In this document: in pieces, positions 19,283 to 29,101 of the stretch | Layout of the letters: each line of letters starts with the position of its first letter | How positions within the stretch are numbered: position 1 is the first letter of the stretch | Assembly: GCF_018967645.1 (NCBI RefSeq) | Contig: NZ_JAHLZF010000011.1 | Coordinates: 33,019-97,018 of the forward strand | From: Allobacillus halotolerans | Lineage (GTDB): Bacteria > Bacillota > Bacilli > Bacillales > Alkalibacillaceae | Length of the DNA stretch: 64,000 nucleotides | Direction: 5' to 3' | Notes under the pieces: generated by a model | Databases searched by the model: none | What the model saw: only the letters and a program-made list of their open reading frames with translations | What the model was told of the DNA's origin: nothing | Position numbers and translations under genes: made by a program

Positions 19283-21640
19283 ATGAAAAAAATGCGCGTA
19301 TATGAATATGCCAAAGCAAACAACCTAAAAAGCAAACAAGTAATCAATCAGTTAAATGAGCTTGGTATTGAAGTATCCAATCATATGACAGCCATTAGTG
19401 AAAATACAATTCGACAATTAGATGAATCTTTAGGTAATACAAATAATCAGGGTCAACAAAGTGACCAATCCAATACGAAACAACAATCAACAAAGAAAGA
19501 AGCGACAAAACCAATAAATACGAATCGTTCAACACAAGAGAAAAACAACAAACAAGGTCAAAAAAATGAAACAGCTAATCATGCTGGCAATCAAAAAAAC
19601 AAGCAACATTCCCAACAAAAGCCACAGAAGCAGCAGAATAACAATCAACAAAGAGCGCAAAATAGCAATCAACAGAGAACACAAAACAACAACCAGCAAA
19701 GATCACAAAACAACAATCAACAAAAAACTCAACAAAATTCAAAACAACAGAACAAACAATCGAATCAGCATAGATCAAATAAACCAACAAATCAACAACG
19801 ACCGAATAATCAACGGAACAATAAACGCAATTTCCGAAAAGGAAAACAAAATCAGCAACAGAAACAGCCTAAACAGGAGATTCAGCTTCCAAAGAAAATT
19901 ACTTATGAAGGATCGTTATCTGTTGGCGAATTAGCTGAAAAATTAGGCAGAGAATCCTCGGAAATTATTAAAAAACTTATGCTACTTGGGGTCATGGCGA
20001 CAAAAAACCAACAGCTTGACTCAGAAACCATTGAATTAATCGGTGAAGATTATGGTGTTGAAGTAGAGGAAGAAGTTGCTGTTGATCAATCAGATCTTGA
20101 TAACTATATCGAACCAGATACTGAGGAAGAATTAGAAGAACGTCCACCTGTTGTTACTATTATGGGTCACGTTGACCACGGAAAAACTACATTACTTGAT
20201 TCGATCCGTAAAACGAAAGTCGCTACAGGTGAAGCTGGTGGGATTACACAGCATATCGGAGCCTATCAAATCGATCAAGATGGGAAGAAAACAACATTCT
20301 TGGATACACCTGGTCACGCTGCATTTACAAGCATGCGTTCACGCGGAGCGAAAGTTACTGACATTGCCATTTTAGTTGTTGCGGCAGATGATGGTGTCAT
20401 GCCACAGACAGTTGAGGCAATCAACCATGCGAAAGCAGCTGAGGTGCCAATCATCGTTGCGGTCAATAAAATGGATGTTGAAGGTGCTGACCCGAACCGT
20501 GTTATGCAGGAGTTAACGGAATATGAATTGATTCCTGAAGACTGGGGAGGAGAAACGATTTTCGTTCAGTTGTCCGCATTGAAAAATGAAGGAATTGATG
20601 AGCTGATCGAAATGATTAACCTTGTTGCAGAGGTTGAAGAGCTTAAAGCCAATTCAAATCGCTTGGCATCAGGGACAGTCATTGAAGCTCAACTTGAAAA
20701 AGGACGAGGCAGTGTCGCTACATTGCTCGTGCAAAATGGTACCCTCCGAATCGGTGAACCATTTGTTGCTGGAAATGGATATGCAAAGGTACGTGCCATG
20801 GTCAATGATTTAGGTGAGCGAGTAGATGAGGCAGGACCATCCACTCCAGTAGAAGTGACAGGTTTCCAACACGTACCAAATGCAGGTGATCCTTTCGTCG
20901 TTTTCGAAGATGAAAAGAAAGCGAAGCAAGTGGCAGACCTGCGTGCTGAAAAACAAATTGCTGAAGAACGTGACTCCAAAGGAAAAGTCAGTCTGGATGA
21001 TTTATTCGAACAAATTAAGCAAGGTGATATGAAAGAAATAAATATCATTATTAAAGCTGACGTTCAAGGCTCTGCAGAGGCTGTACAGTCATCCTTGCAA
21101 AAGATTGAAGTCGAAGGTGTTAACATCAATATCATTCACACTGGAGTTGGAGCAATTACCGAATCAGATATTATCCTGGCTTCCGCATCCAATGCCATTG
21201 TGATTGGCTTTAATGTCCGTCCAGACAACAATGCGAAACGGGCAGCTGAATCTGAAAAAATCGACATTCGACTACATCGTGTCATTTATAAAGCGATCGA
21301 AGAAATGGAAGCTGCCATGAAAGGTATGCTTGACCCTGAATATGAAGAGAAAGTGATTGGTCAAGCAGAAGTCCGTGAAACCTTTAAAGTATCAAAAGTT
21401 GGTACAATTGCAGGTTCTTACGTTACGGATGGTAAAATCACACGTAACTCAGGTGTCCGAGTTATTCGAGACGGTGTTGTTTTGTTTGAAGGAGAAATTG
21501 ATTCATTAAAACGATTTAAAGATGATGCCAAAGAGGTTCAACAAGGTTACGAATGTGGTATTACAATTGTGAATTTCAATGATCTTAAAGAAGGTGACAT
21601 TATCGAGGCCTTCATCATGGAGGAAATCGAACGCAAATGA
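19283..21640 (+). CDS. infB: Translation initiation factor IF-2
   Basis: 785 residues; GTPase that places initiator fMet-tRNA on the 30S subunit and promotes subunit joining. The IF2N domain (1-50) starts [18 protein letters not shown] and is followed by a long Gln/Asn-rich linker (about 55-200). A second IF2N-like domain lies around 205-260. The G domain has G1 GHVDHGKT at 295-302, then DTPGHA and NKMD. Domains II to IV complete the protein. The linker contains an eight-residue motif (NNNQQRAQ type) repeated four times at residues 119-150. Start is ATG 19283 after GGGGGTGAA; the stop overlaps ylxP. Confidence 0.97.
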   Translation: MKKMRVYEYAKANNLKSKQVINQLNELGIEVSNHMTAISENTIRQLDESLGNTNNQGQQSDQSNTKQQSTKKEATKPINTNRSTQEKNNKQGQKNETANHAGNQKNKQHSQQKPQKQQNNNQQRAQNSNQQRTQNNNQQRSQNNNQQKTQQNSKQQNKQSNQHRSNKPTNQQRPNNQRNNKRNFRKGKQNQQQKQPKQEIQLPKKITYEGSLSVGELAEKLGRESSEIIKKLMLLGVMATKNQQLDSETIELIGEDYGVEVEEEVAVDQSDLDNYIEPDTEEELEERPPVVTIMGHVDHGKTTLLDSIRKTKVATGEAGGITQHIGAYQIDQDGKKTTFLDTPGHAAFTSMRSRGAKVTDIAILVVAADDGVMPQTVEAINHAKAAEVPIIVAVNKMDVEGADPNRVMQELTEYELIPEDWGGETIFVQLSALKNEGIDELIEMINLVAEVEELKANSNRLASGTVIEAQLEKGRGSVATLLVQNGTLRIGEPFVAGNGYAKVRAMVNDLGERVDEAGPSTPVEVTGFQHVPNAGDPFVVFEDEKKAKQVADLRAEKQIAEERDSKGKVSLDDLFEQIKQGDMKEINIIIKADVQGSAEAVQSSLQKIEVEGVNINIIHTGVGAITESDIILASASNAIVIGFNVRPDNNAKRAAESEKIDIRLHRVIYKAIEEMEAAMKGMLDPEYEEKVIGQAEVRETFKVSKVGTIAGSYVTDGKITRNSGVRVIRDGVVLFEGEIDSLKRFKDDAKEVQQGYECGITIVNFNDLKEGDIIEAFIMEEIERK

Positions 21641-21915
21641 TCGGCAGTGTAAGGGTTGAATGCATGTTATATGATGTCCATTCACTGAAAGAGAAACGTT
21701 CGATTATCAAGCAGATCACCCATCAAATTCACAAGCAATTTAACATTAGCATTACAGAAATAGACTTCCATGACCTATGGCAACGTTGTGCGTTTGAGAT
21801 GGCCACTGTATCTGTCGATCAAGTGATGGCAGAAAAAATCTTGCGGCAAGCTGTTAATCTAATTGACGAGCGGTCAGATTTAGAGGTCACAATCGTAAAT
21901 TATGAATGGCTGTAA
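21637..21915 (+). CDS. ylxP: DUF503 family protein YlxP
   Basis: 92 residues. It matches the YlxP/DUF503 family by the opening [21 protein letters not shown] and the central [19 protein letters not shown]. Function is not established; its constant place between infB and rbfA suggests a link to ribosome assembly or translation. The ATG overlaps the infB stop (ATGA), so it is translated by coupling. Confidence 0.92.
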   Translation: MIGSVRVECMLYDVHSLKEKRSIIKQITHQIHKQFNISITEIDFHDLWQRCAFEMATVSVDQVMAEKILRQAVNLIDERSDLEVTIVNYEWL

Positions 21916-21939
21916 TGAGAATATAGAGGTGAATTATCG

Positions 21940-22293
21940 ATGAGTAATATTCGGGCCAATCGTGTCGCTGAGCAGATGAAAAAAGAGTTAGGCGACATTT
22001 TAACCCAAAAAATTAAAGATCCACGCATTGGATTTGTTACGGTGACGGATGTAGAAATTAGTCCGGACCTCCAAGAATCGAAAATTTTCGTTTCTATTTT
22101 TGGAACTGAAGAAGAAAAAGAACAAACGCTCGTTGGGTTGGCTAAATCAAAAGGTTTTATTCGCTCAGAAATCGGAAAACGTATTCGACTAAGAAAAGTG
22201 CCTGAGATTTCCTTTGAAATCGATGAGACAATCGAATATGGAAATCGAATCGAGCGAATTATCCGCAACCTAAATGAAGAGGACGAATCATAA
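21940..22293 (+). CDS. rbfA: Ribosome-binding factor A
   Basis: 117 residues; KH-like protein that binds the 5' end of 16S rRNA during late 30S maturation. The conserved [20 protein letters not shown] and [19 protein letters not shown] are intact. Start is ATG 21940 after AGAGGTGAA. It closes the tight part of the nusA-infB operon. Confidence 0.96.
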   Translation: MSNIRANRVAEQMKKELGDILTQKIKDPRIGFVTVTDVEISPDLQESKIFVSIFGTEEEKEQTLVGLAKSKGFIRSEIGKRIRLRKVPEISFEIDETIEYGNRIERIIRNLNEEDES

Positions 22294-22330
22294 AATTAAA
22301 ATTTTTAAACGTATAGGAAATAAAATGAGG

Positions 22331-22367
22331 AGGATAGGCAATGAACTGTCTATCCTTTCCATTTTAG
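22331..22367 (+). promoter_or_regulatory. Hairpin overlapping a possible 8-codon leader ORF before truB
   Basis: AGGATAG (22331-22337) can pair with CTATCCT (22350-22356). The loop and right arm contain an ATG (22341) that is 7 bases after AGGAGG (22328-22333) and opens the frame M-N-C-L-S-F-P-F-stop, ending at 22367. It may be a weak terminator after rbfA (T tract TTTCCATTTT) or a translated leader. I cannot decide from sequence. Confidence 0.3.
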
Positions 22368-22412
22368 GTATACATAAAGTTTAAGTTTAGAAAGCATAGG
22401 AGGGAATCGGTT

Positions 22413-23324
22413 TTGAATGGTGTCATTCCACTATGGAAACCCGCAGGCATGACTTCTCATGACTGTGTAGCGCGAATCCGTAAGTTGTTACGAATGAAAA
22501 GAGTTGGTCATACAGGTACGTTGGACCCAGAAGTGGAGGGGGTTTTGCCCATCTGCATCGGTAAAGCCACGAAGATCGTTTCCTTATTAACAGACTCCGT
22601 TAAAGTATATGAAGCCGAAATTTCATTAGGTAAACAAACAACGACAGAAGACCAAACAGGCGAAGTCGTTGCAAAGGCTGAAGTCGATTCTGGTCTTACA
22701 TATGATGCGTGTATAGAAGCCCTAGAGAGCTTTCAAGGAAGAATACGTCAAATTCCACCGATGTATTCAGCCGTTAGAGTAGAAGGCAAGCGGTTGTATG
22801 AGTATGCGAGAGAAGGAATCGAAGTCGATAGACCTGAACGGACAGTGACGATTCATGAAATTGATATGCTTTCCAAAGAACTTGAGCGAGTCGATCAAGA
22901 CGATGTCCGATTTATTTTCCGGGCCGCATGTTCAAGTGGTACATATATTCGGACGTTATGTGTTACTATTGGAGAAAAGCTAGGATATCCAGCTCATCTA
23001 TCCAAACTAGTACGAACTGAAGCGGCTACAATCCATGCATCGGAAACCGTAACTTTTGAAGAAATTGAAGAAGCTATTGAGCAAGGGCAATTAAATAAAT
23101 GTATTCGAACTTTATCTCAAACTCTTACCTTTTTACCGACATATACACCGAAAGACGATGAAGAAGCAAAGAAGTTCAGACAAGGACAAGTGTTTCCGAC
23201 ATTTGCGGAAATGGCAAATGACGCTTATATCAAAATTGAGCAACCTGATCAAAAGGTTATTGCAATCTATCAAAACCATCCAACAAAAGATGGATTGATG
23301 AAACCTTTTAAAGTTTTCGAGTAA
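22413..23324 (+). CDS. truB: tRNA pseudouridine-55 synthase
   Basis: 303 residues; makes pseudouridine 55 in the T loop of tRNAs. The catalytic block HTGTLDPEVEGVLPICIGKATK contains the active-site Asp, and the opening GVIPLWKPAGMTSHD and YSAVRVEGKRLYEYAR are typical. A PUA-like C-terminal extension follows residue 240. The start is TTG 22413, with AGGAGGGAATCGG upstream. It is separated from rbfA by about 120 bases with a small hairpin. Confidence 0.96.
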   Translation: MNGVIPLWKPAGMTSHDCVARIRKLLRMKRVGHTGTLDPEVEGVLPICIGKATKIVSLLTDSVKVYEAEISLGKQTTTEDQTGEVVAKAEVDSGLTYDACIEALESFQGRIRQIPPMYSAVRVEGKRLYEYAREGIEVDRPERTVTIHEIDMLSKELERVDQDDVRFIFRAACSSGTYIRTLCVTIGEKLGYPAHLSKLVRTEAATIHASETVTFEEIEEAIEQGQLNKCIRTLSQTLTFLPTYTPKDDEEAKKFRQGQVFPTFAEMANDAYIKIEQPDQKVIAIYQNHPTKDGLMKPFKVFE

Positions 23325-23339
23325 GAAGAAGGTGTAAAA

Positions 23340-24284
23340 ATGGAAGTCATTCGATTAAATTATCCAGAGGATTATAAACGAAACCATTTAAAGCCATCTA
23401 GTTTGGCAGTTGGTTTTTTTGATGGTGTGCATCGGGGCCATCAACAAGTCATACAAGCAGCAATTGATTACGCTAAAGAGAATAATCTAGAGTCGGCTGT
23501 TATGACATTCGACCCACATCCACTGGCAGTCTTGAAAAATGAACCGTTATCGAATTTTTTGTTGACGTCATTGGAAGAAAAGAAAGCAATTTTTGAAAAA
23601 ATGGGCATTCGATATTTATTTGTTGTTTCATTCACTAAAGAATTAGCGAAACTTACGCCTCAAGAATTTGTTGATAAATTCTTTATCGATTTGTCCATTC
23701 ACCATGTTGCTGCTGGGTTCGATTATTCTTTTGGACACAAAGGTGCAGGGAAAATTCACGATATGGATCAATATGCTCGCGGGAAACTTTCCTATACAGT
23801 CATAGATAAAGTTACTTTTGAAAATGAGAAGGTCAGTTCAACAAGAATTAGAGAATTATTAGATCAAGGGCAACCAAACCAAGCGAATGAGCTGTTAGGA
23901 AGATCCTATACATTAACGGGTCACGTCGTTAAAGGTTACCAACGGGGCAGGGAAATCGGTTATCCGACGGCTAATTTGGAAATCGATGAAAGCAGAGCTA
24001 TTCCCAAGGTTGGTATTTACGCAGTAACAGCTATCGTCCAAGGCCAAAACTATGACGGAATGGCAAGTATTGGTTATAACCCAACATTCGAAGAGAAACA
24101 TGAACAACCGATCATAGAAGTTCATTTATTTAATTTTGAAAGTGATATCTATGGTGAGTCCATGCAAGTGTCGTTTTGCTCTTATATACGGGACGAGTTG
24201 GCATTTGATGGAGTGGACGAGTTAACGCAAGAATTGAAAGAAGATGAACGAAAAGCGAAAGAAGCTTTGAAAAATAATCAGTAA
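23340..24284 (+). CDS. ribF: Bifunctional riboflavin kinase / FAD synthetase
   Basis: 314 residues; converts riboflavin to FMN and FMN to FAD. The N-terminal nucleotidyltransferase domain has SLAVGFFDGVHRGHQQVIQ (HxGH-type site) and VSSTRIRELLDQG; the C-terminal kinase domain has GYPTANLEID. Start is ATG 23340 after AAGAAGGTG, right behind truB, as in other Firmicutes. Confidence 0.96.
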   Translation: MEVIRLNYPEDYKRNHLKPSSLAVGFFDGVHRGHQQVIQAAIDYAKENNLESAVMTFDPHPLAVLKNEPLSNFLLTSLEEKKAIFEKMGIRYLFVVSFTKELAKLTPQEFVDKFFIDLSIHHVAAGFDYSFGHKGAGKIHDMDQYARGKLSYTVIDKVTFENEKVSSTRIRELLDQGQPNQANELLGRSYTLTGHVVKGYQRGREIGYPTANLEIDESRAIPKVGIYAVTAIVQGQNYDGMASIGYNPTFEEKHEQPIIEVHLFNFESDIYGESMQVSFCSYIRDELAFDGVDELTQELKEDERKAKEALKNNQ

Positions 24285-24289
24285 ATGAC

Positions 24290-24318
24290 TTGCATTTTTT
24301 GCTCATAAAATGTAATCT
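24290..24318 (+). promoter_or_regulatory. Possible SigA promoter of rpsO
   Basis: TTGCAT (24290-24295), a 17-base spacer and TAATCT (24313-24318). The -10 is imperfect; TATAGT at 24320-24325 is an alternative. Either would produce a leader containing the structured region at 24336. Confidence 0.4.
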
Positions 24319-24335
24319 TTATAGTGTAAGAAATA

Positions 24336-24387
24336 ACCTTACTCTTGGCATAGCGAGTTCTCCGTCGGATGCGAGGATTAAGGGGTT
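24336..24387 (+). ncRNA. Putative S15 autoregulatory leader RNA
   Basis: The untranslated stretch before rpsO can fold. CCTTA (24337-24341) pairs with TAAGG near 24379-24383, GCAT (24348-24351 region) with ATGC near 24369-24372, and TCCG with CGGA form a terminal hairpin. Ribosomal S15 leaders in Bacillaceae are known to bind S15 and repress translation. I infer the same here from position and pairing only. Confidence 0.4.
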
Positions 24388-24414
24388 TTCAATAAAAAGT
24401 AGGAGGTGAATAGG

Positions 24415-24684
24415 ATGGCAATTTCACAAGAGCGTAAGAATGAATTGATTAGTGAGTTCAAGACACATGATAACGATACTGGTTCACCAGAAGTTCAAGT
24501 GGCTATCCTAACTGAACAAATTACAACCCTTAACGATCATTTGCGTGAACATAATAAAGATCACCATTCACGCCGTGGTTTGATGAAAATGGTTGGTAAA
24601 CGTCGTAATCTATTAAATTACTTACGTAAAAAAGATGTTCAACGTTACCGTGAATTAATCCAAAAACTTGGACTGCGCAGATAA
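24415..24684 (+). CDS. rpsO: 30S ribosomal protein S15
   Basis: 89 residues, exactly the family length. S15 is a primary 16S rRNA binder of the platform. The signature [15 protein letters not shown] and [20 protein letters not shown] are complete. I use ATG 24415, 6 bases after AGGAGGTG (24401-24408); the GTG at 24406 is part of the ribosome binding site. It precedes pnp, the usual order in bacteria. Confidence 0.98.
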   Translation: MAISQERKNELISEFKTHDNDTGSPEVQVAILTEQITTLNDHLREHNKDHHSRRGLMKMVGKRRNLLNYLRKKDVQRYRELIQKLGLRR

Positions 24685-24691
24685 GGTACAG

Positions 24692-24720
24692 AAAAAGCGG
24701 GGACTATTTCCCGCTTTTTT
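24692..24720 (+). terminator. Intrinsic terminator after rpsO
   Basis: AAAAAGCGGG (24692-24701) pairs with CCCGCTTTTTT (24710-24720), with loop GACTATTT and a built-in T tract. Confidence 0.88.
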
Positions 24721-24781
24721 CTTTATGAATAAAAGAATGATTAAATGCTTACTACGTGCGTTTTTTAATCAGTCAAGCGGT

Positions 24782-24810
24782 TTTACATACGACTAAATGC
24801 GTATTAAAAT
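24782..24810 (+). promoter_or_regulatory. Predicted SigA promoter of pnp
   Basis: TTTACA (24782-24787), a 17-base spacer and TAAAAT (24805-24810), 60 bases before the pnp start and after the rpsO terminator. Confidence 0.55.
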
Positions 24811-24870
24811 AGATAAATGGAAAGCATATGAAAACGAAAACGATGTGACTTGAGAGGAGTAGTAATAAAT

Positions 24871-26988
24871 ATGGCGAATGAAATGAAATCATTTTCGATC
24901 GAATTGGCCGGTCGTAAGCTATCGTTCGAAATTGGTGAAGTGGCCAAGCAAGCAAATGGAGCCGCAATGGTCCGATACGGAGACACTTCCGTACTTGTAG
25001 CTGCGACTGCTTCCAGCCAGCCAAAAGACTTACCTTTTTTCCCACTGACAATTAATTATGAAGAGAAGTTATATGCAGTTGGTAAAATTCCGGGAGGGTT
25101 CTTGAAAAGAGAAGGAAAACCAAGTGACAAAGCTGTTTTGACCTCCCGTTTAATCGACCGTCCAATCCGTCCTTTATTTGCAGATGGATTTCGGAATGAG
25201 GTCCAAGTGATCAGCACAGTCATGAGTGTAGAACAAGATTGTTCATCTGAAGTTGCAGCGATGATCGGTTCTTCCCTAGCATTATGTATTTCGGATATCC
25301 CATTTGATGGCCCGATTGCAGGCGTTCAAGTCGGACGAGTTGATGGGGAGCTACTCATTAACCCTACAGTTGAACAAATGGAGAAAAGCGATATTGACTT
25401 AACGGTTGCAGGCACGAAAGATGCCATCAACATGGTTGAAGCAGGTGCTCAAGAAGTGCCTGAAGATGTCATGCTAGAAGCCATCATGTTTGGTCATGAA
25501 GAGATTAAACGACTGGTCGCATTCCAAGAAAAGATTGTCGAAGAGGTCGGAAAAGAGAAAATGGAAGTGACGCTCTTTACGCCTGAAGAATCGATCGTCG
25601 AGGAAGTGACACGTAAAGCGAAGGATCAATTAATCGATGCCATTCAGACACAAGAAAAGAAAGCGCGAGAAGAAGCGATTGATCAAGTAAAAGATTCAAT
25701 TATCGAAGAATATGAAGAGCAAGAAGCAGAAGCAGACACCATTAAACAAGTAAAATCGGTGTTGGACTCTATTGTTAAAACTGAAGTTAGACGCTTAATT
25801 ACAGAAGAAAAAGTACGTCCGGATGGCCGTGGAGTTGATGAAATCCGCCCATTATCTTCCCGAACCACTGTCCTTCCACGCACACATGGTTCAGCTATGT
25901 TTACACGTGGACAAACACAGGCACTAAGCGTATGTACATTGGGCGCATTAGGAGATGTACAAGTGTTAGATGGATTAGGTCTGGAAGAATCCAAGCGATT
26001 TATGCACCATTACAATTTCCCACAATACAGTGTAGGGGAAACAGGTCCTATGCGTGGCCCAGGCCGTCGGGAGATTGGTCACGGAGCACTTGGTGAGCGA
26101 GCATTGGAACCAATCGTTCCAGATGAAAAAGACTTTCCATATACAATTCGTTTAGTATCTGAAATCCTTGAATCAAACGGTTCCAGCAGTCAAGCGAGTA
26201 TCTGTGCAAGTACGATGGCGATGATGGATGCGGGTGTGCCAATTAAAGCCCCTGTTGCAGGTATTGCCATGGGACTTGTAAAATCAGGTGAAAATTACAC
26301 TGTCCTGACAGATATTCAGGGTATGGAAGATGCTTTAGGTGACATGGACTTCAAAGTAGCTGGTTCAGAAAAAGGTATTACGGCACTTCAGATGGACATT
26401 AAAGTCGATGGCTTATCTAAAGAAATTTTAAAAGAAGCGATGTCTCAAGCGAAAAAAGGACGTATGGATATTCTGAACCATATGTTAGAGACAATAAATG
26501 ATCCACGAGAAGAATTATCTCCGTACGCACCAAAAATCGTATCGATGACGATTAACCCAGATAAGATTCGTGATGTCATCGGACCGAGTGGAAAACAGAT
26601 CAATAAGATTATCGAACAAACAGATGTAAAAATTGATATCGAGCAAGACGGAACGATTTTTATTTCTTCTACAGATACGAGCAAGATCGAGGAAGCCAAG
26701 AAAATTATCGAAAACTTAGTACAAGAAGCAGAAGTCGGTAAGATTTATCTTGGTACAGTCAAACGAGTTGAGAAATTCGGTGCATTCGTCGAAATCTTCA
26801 AAGGTAAAGAAGGTCTCGTTCATATCAGTGAGTTGGATGATAAACACGTGAAAAACGTAACGGACATCATTGATGTCGGTGACGAAACACTTGTCAAAGT
26901 AAAAGAAATCGACCGACAAGGCCGCGTCAATCTATCCAGAAAAGCTGCATTGAAGGAACAAGATGCCAAGGAAGAGAAAAAAGATTAA
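24871..26988 (+). CDS. pnp: Polyribonucleotide nucleotidyltransferase (PNPase)
   Basis: 705 residues, the same as B. subtilis PnpA; phosphorolytic 3'-5' exoribonuclease of the degradosome network. Two RNase PH domains (about 10-140 and 310-535) flank a helical linker. KH (about 555-615, [16 protein letters not shown]) and S1 (about 620-690) domains end the protein. Catalytic-core motifs [15 protein letters not shown] and SNGSSSQAS are present. I start at ATG 24871 (GAGAGGAG upstream) rather than TTG 24850, which gives the family N-terminus. Confidence 0.97.
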   Translation: MANEMKSFSIELAGRKLSFEIGEVAKQANGAAMVRYGDTSVLVAATASSQPKDLPFFPLTINYEEKLYAVGKIPGGFLKREGKPSDKAVLTSRLIDRPIRPLFADGFRNEVQVISTVMSVEQDCSSEVAAMIGSSLALCISDIPFDGPIAGVQVGRVDGELLINPTVEQMEKSDIDLTVAGTKDAINMVEAGAQEVPEDVMLEAIMFGHEEIKRLVAFQEKIVEEVGKEKMEVTLFTPEESIVEEVTRKAKDQLIDAIQTQEKKAREEAIDQVKDSIIEEYEEQEAEADTIKQVKSVLDSIVKTEVRRLITEEKVRPDGRGVDEIRPLSSRTTVLPRTHGSAMFTRGQTQALSVCTLGALGDVQVLDGLGLEESKRFMHHYNFPQYSVGETGPMRGPGRREIGHGALGERALEPIVPDEKDFPYTIRLVSEILESNGSSSQASICASTMAMMDAGVPIKAPVAGIAMGLVKSGENYTVLTDIQGMEDALGDMDFKVAGSEKGITALQMDIKVDGLSKEILKEAMSQAKKGRMDILNHMLETINDPREELSPYAPKIVSMTINPDKIRDVIGPSGKQINKIIEQTDVKIDIEQDGTIFISSTDTSKIEEAKKIIENLVQEAEVGKIYLGTVKRVEKFGAFVEIFKGKEGLVHISELDDKHVKNVTDIIDVGDETLVKVKEIDRQGRVNLSRKAALKEQDAKEEKKD

Positions 26989-27020
26989 TAATATGACATT
27001 ACAATCACATTGATTTAGCA

Positions 27021-27051
27021 AAAGAGCTGGCATTTGACCAGTTCTTTTTTT
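27021..27051 (+). terminator. Intrinsic terminator after pnp
   Basis: AAGAGCTGG and CCAGTTCTT pair with one G-T wobble, followed by TTTTT (to 27051). Confidence 0.85.
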
Positions 27052-27189
27052 AAGTCTGCTGTGCTAAACTGTTTCTTGAATAACAAGAAAACTTAACGAA
27101 TGTGAAGGTTGAGATAAAATATATCAAGTGAACGATGAATGCTGATGATATGAATCGAGCATTATTTTTGTCTTGGCCTTTATCTTTAT

Positions 27190-27427
27190 GGCTCTGTTAA
27201 TGTCCGTTCTTGATATTGTGATTCGGTACTGGTGACCGCTTTTACCCAAAGGAGATAAGGCGATATCCGCGATCACTTGCAGTGGCTTCCGCGTTGCAAA
27301 CAGGACGTGTGCGGTTGTAGCGGAAGTTCCTTTATTTCTTAACCCGCTAGAGTCGTCACCAACGCAATCACAATTCAACAACTCTGTGCTACATCACTAA
27401 AAATCAACACGAAGCTTTAACAAAGCC
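27190..27427. mobile_element. MITE-like element, 238 bp, with terminal inverted repeats and 8-bp target duplication
   Basis: The left end reads GGCTCTGTTAATG (27190-27202) and the reverse complement of the right end reads GGCTTTGTTAAAG, with further similarity inward (TTGAT, GTGAT). The bases just outside are ATCTTTAT on both sides (27182-27189 and 27428-27435), a perfect 8-bp direct repeat. Removing the element restores a continuous pnp-mlpA spacer. No transposase is encoded; an 85-codon frame on the - strand across it has no supporting features. The 8-bp duplication and GGCT ends resemble ISL3- or IS6-type transposition, but the parent family is inferred only. Confidence 0.75.
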
Positions 27428-27479
27428 ATCTTTATAAGGAATATTGGTTATTATTTGTGTAAGAATTGGAGAGGATTGG

Positions 27480-28700
27480 ATGGTTGTAAAGGACAAGTTA
27501 GCTAATGGGGTACGAATTATAACTGAAACCTTACCCGAGTCAAGATCCGTCTCGATGGGCATTTGGATCTTGGCTGGATCCAGAAATGAAACGAACGAAA
27601 AACAAGGGATCTCGCATCTCATGGAACATATGATGTTTAAAGGAACGGAAAAGCGGACAGCTAAAGAAATCGCAGAAGCATTTGATTCCATCGGAGGCGA
27701 TGTGAATGCTTTTACCAGCAAAGAGTATACCTGTATATTTGCGACGGTTCTTGATCAACATGCTGATTACGCTTGGGAAGTTTTATCAGATATGTTTTTA
27801 CACTCTACATTTGAAGAAGAAGAGTTAGAGAGAGAGAAGAAGGTAATCGCTGAAGAGATAGATATGATTGAAGATACGCCGGATGATATCATCCATGATT
27901 ATATTCATGAATCCACATTCAAAAATCATCCACTCGAGCAATCCATCTTAGGAACAAAAGATTCTCTCTTTCAAATATCAAGAGATGATCTTTTGAATTA
28001 TCGTGAAAAATATTACACTGCAGAACGAGTCGTTGTATCTGTTGCAGGAAATCTAACAACCTCACTTTCTGAAAAAGTTTCAGACTCACTAATAGAGCTG
28101 CGGAAAGGCGCAGCAGTTGAAGGTTCTTTTTATTCAACTTTTCATCCATCGAATACAATTGTCAAAAAACCATCTCATCAATCACATTTCTGCTTGGGCT
28201 ATCCTGGTTTATCAATGAACGATGACAAATTATACCGTATGTCAATCTTGGAAAATATATTAGGTGGTAGTATGAGTTCCCGTCTTTTCCAGCAAGTGAG
28301 AGAAGAGCATGGATTGGCTTATTCGATTTTTTCCTACCATAGTACATTTATGGATAATGGATTATTGGTTATTTATGGAGGGACAAATCCAGATCAGCTA
28401 ACTGAAATGGAAGAAATTATTCACTCAATTGTTAAAGACTTTACGACTACTGGTATAAGTGAAAGAGAAATGCGACAGACAAAAGAACAATTAAAGGGAC
28501 AATTGATTCTAGGCTTAGAGCATTCTAGTAGTCACATGCAAAAAAATGGTCGGATGGAATTACTCGGGTTGCCTTATCAAACTCCAGATGAAATCGTACA
28601 AAAAATTGAAGAGGTTTCTCTAGCCGATGTTAATTTATTGGCTGAGCAATTACTGAATACCGAGCCTTCTCGTGCATTGATTCAACCTGAAAACGTATAA
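27480..28700 (+). CDS. mlpA: M16 family zinc peptidase MlpA (YmxG)
   Basis: About 406 residues; processing-peptidase-like metalloprotease. The inverted zinc motif HLMEH is at residues 46-50 with the distal Glu further on (EEIDMIED region), and the family motifs SIGGDVNAFTSKE and GGSMSSRLFQQVREEHGLAYS are intact. In B. subtilis MlpA influences degradative enzyme expression. The start ATG 27480 follows GGAGAGG; an upstream GTG at 27444 lies too far from a ribosome binding site. The MITE ends 52 bases before the start and may have displaced the original promoter. Confidence 0.93.
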   Translation: MVVKDKLANGVRIITETLPESRSVSMGIWILAGSRNETNEKQGISHLMEHMMFKGTEKRTAKEIAEAFDSIGGDVNAFTSKEYTCIFATVLDQHADYAWEVLSDMFLHSTFEEEELEREKKVIAEEIDMIEDTPDDIIHDYIHESTFKNHPLEQSILGTKDSLFQISRDDLLNYREKYYTAERVVVSVAGNLTTSLSEKVSDSLIELRKGAAVEGSFYSTFHPSNTIVKKPSHQSHFCLGYPGLSMNDDKLYRMSILENILGGSMSSRLFQQVREEHGLAYSIFSYHSTFMDNGLLVIYGGTNPDQLTEMEEIIHSIVKDFTTTGISEREMRQTKEQLKGQLILGLEHSSSHMQKNGRMELLGLPYQTPDEIVQKIEEVSLADVNLLAEQLLNTEPSRALIQPENV

Positions 28701-28731
28701 ATAGAATAGATACGTTAAAGGAGGAGAGTCC

Positions 28732-28971
28732 ATGCGATTTCGAGAACTATCAGGGAAAGAACTGATTGATGCAGATCATGGCACCCGACTGGGCGTTTTA
28801 GGGCAGACAGATTTGAATATTAACCCAGTGGACGGAATGGTTGAGGAAATTATCATTCAAGATTATAACTTACTCGGACTGCGAAAAGGAGAGACAGGTA
28901 CAAAGATTAAGTGGACAGATTTAGAGGTCATTGGTGATGATTTGATTGTTGTCAAACGGAAAACAGAATAA
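28732..28971 (+). CDS. ymxH: YlmC/YmxH family PRC-barrel sporulation-associated protein
   Basis: 79 residues of the YlmC/YmxH family (PRC-barrel fold). The conserved opening MRFRELSGKELIDADHGTRLG and the closing IGDDLIVVKR are present. Family members are often sporulation-linked but the biochemical role is unknown. Start ATG 28732 follows AAGGAGGAGA. It stands between mlpA and dpaA, as in B. subtilis, and is followed by a strong terminator, so dpaA must have its own promoter. Confidence 0.92.
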   Translation: MRFRELSGKELIDADHGTRLGVLGQTDLNINPVDGMVEEIIIQDYNLLGLRKGETGTKIKWTDLEVIGDDLIVVKRKTE

Positions 28972-28993
28972 CGTGAAAAACAGTGATGTATTT

Positions 28994-29032
28994 ACCGAAC
29001 CGAGTTGATCAGAGACACGGTTCGGTTTTTTT
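28994..29032 (+). terminator. Intrinsic terminator after ymxH
   Basis: ACCGAACCG (28994-29002) and CGGTTCGGT (29018-29026), followed by TTTTTT. Confidence 0.88.
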
Positions 29033-29101
29033 AATTTATATATAAACGTTTAATGCTGCAATGAAAATACACCATTATAGGAATTCAAAAATGAGCAAAT
29101 C

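Noticed and set aside
27124..27381. 85-codon - strand frame between pnp and mlpA
   Set aside because: It spans the left boundary and most of the MITE-like element, has no ribosome binding site, and does not resemble ylxY or a transposase.
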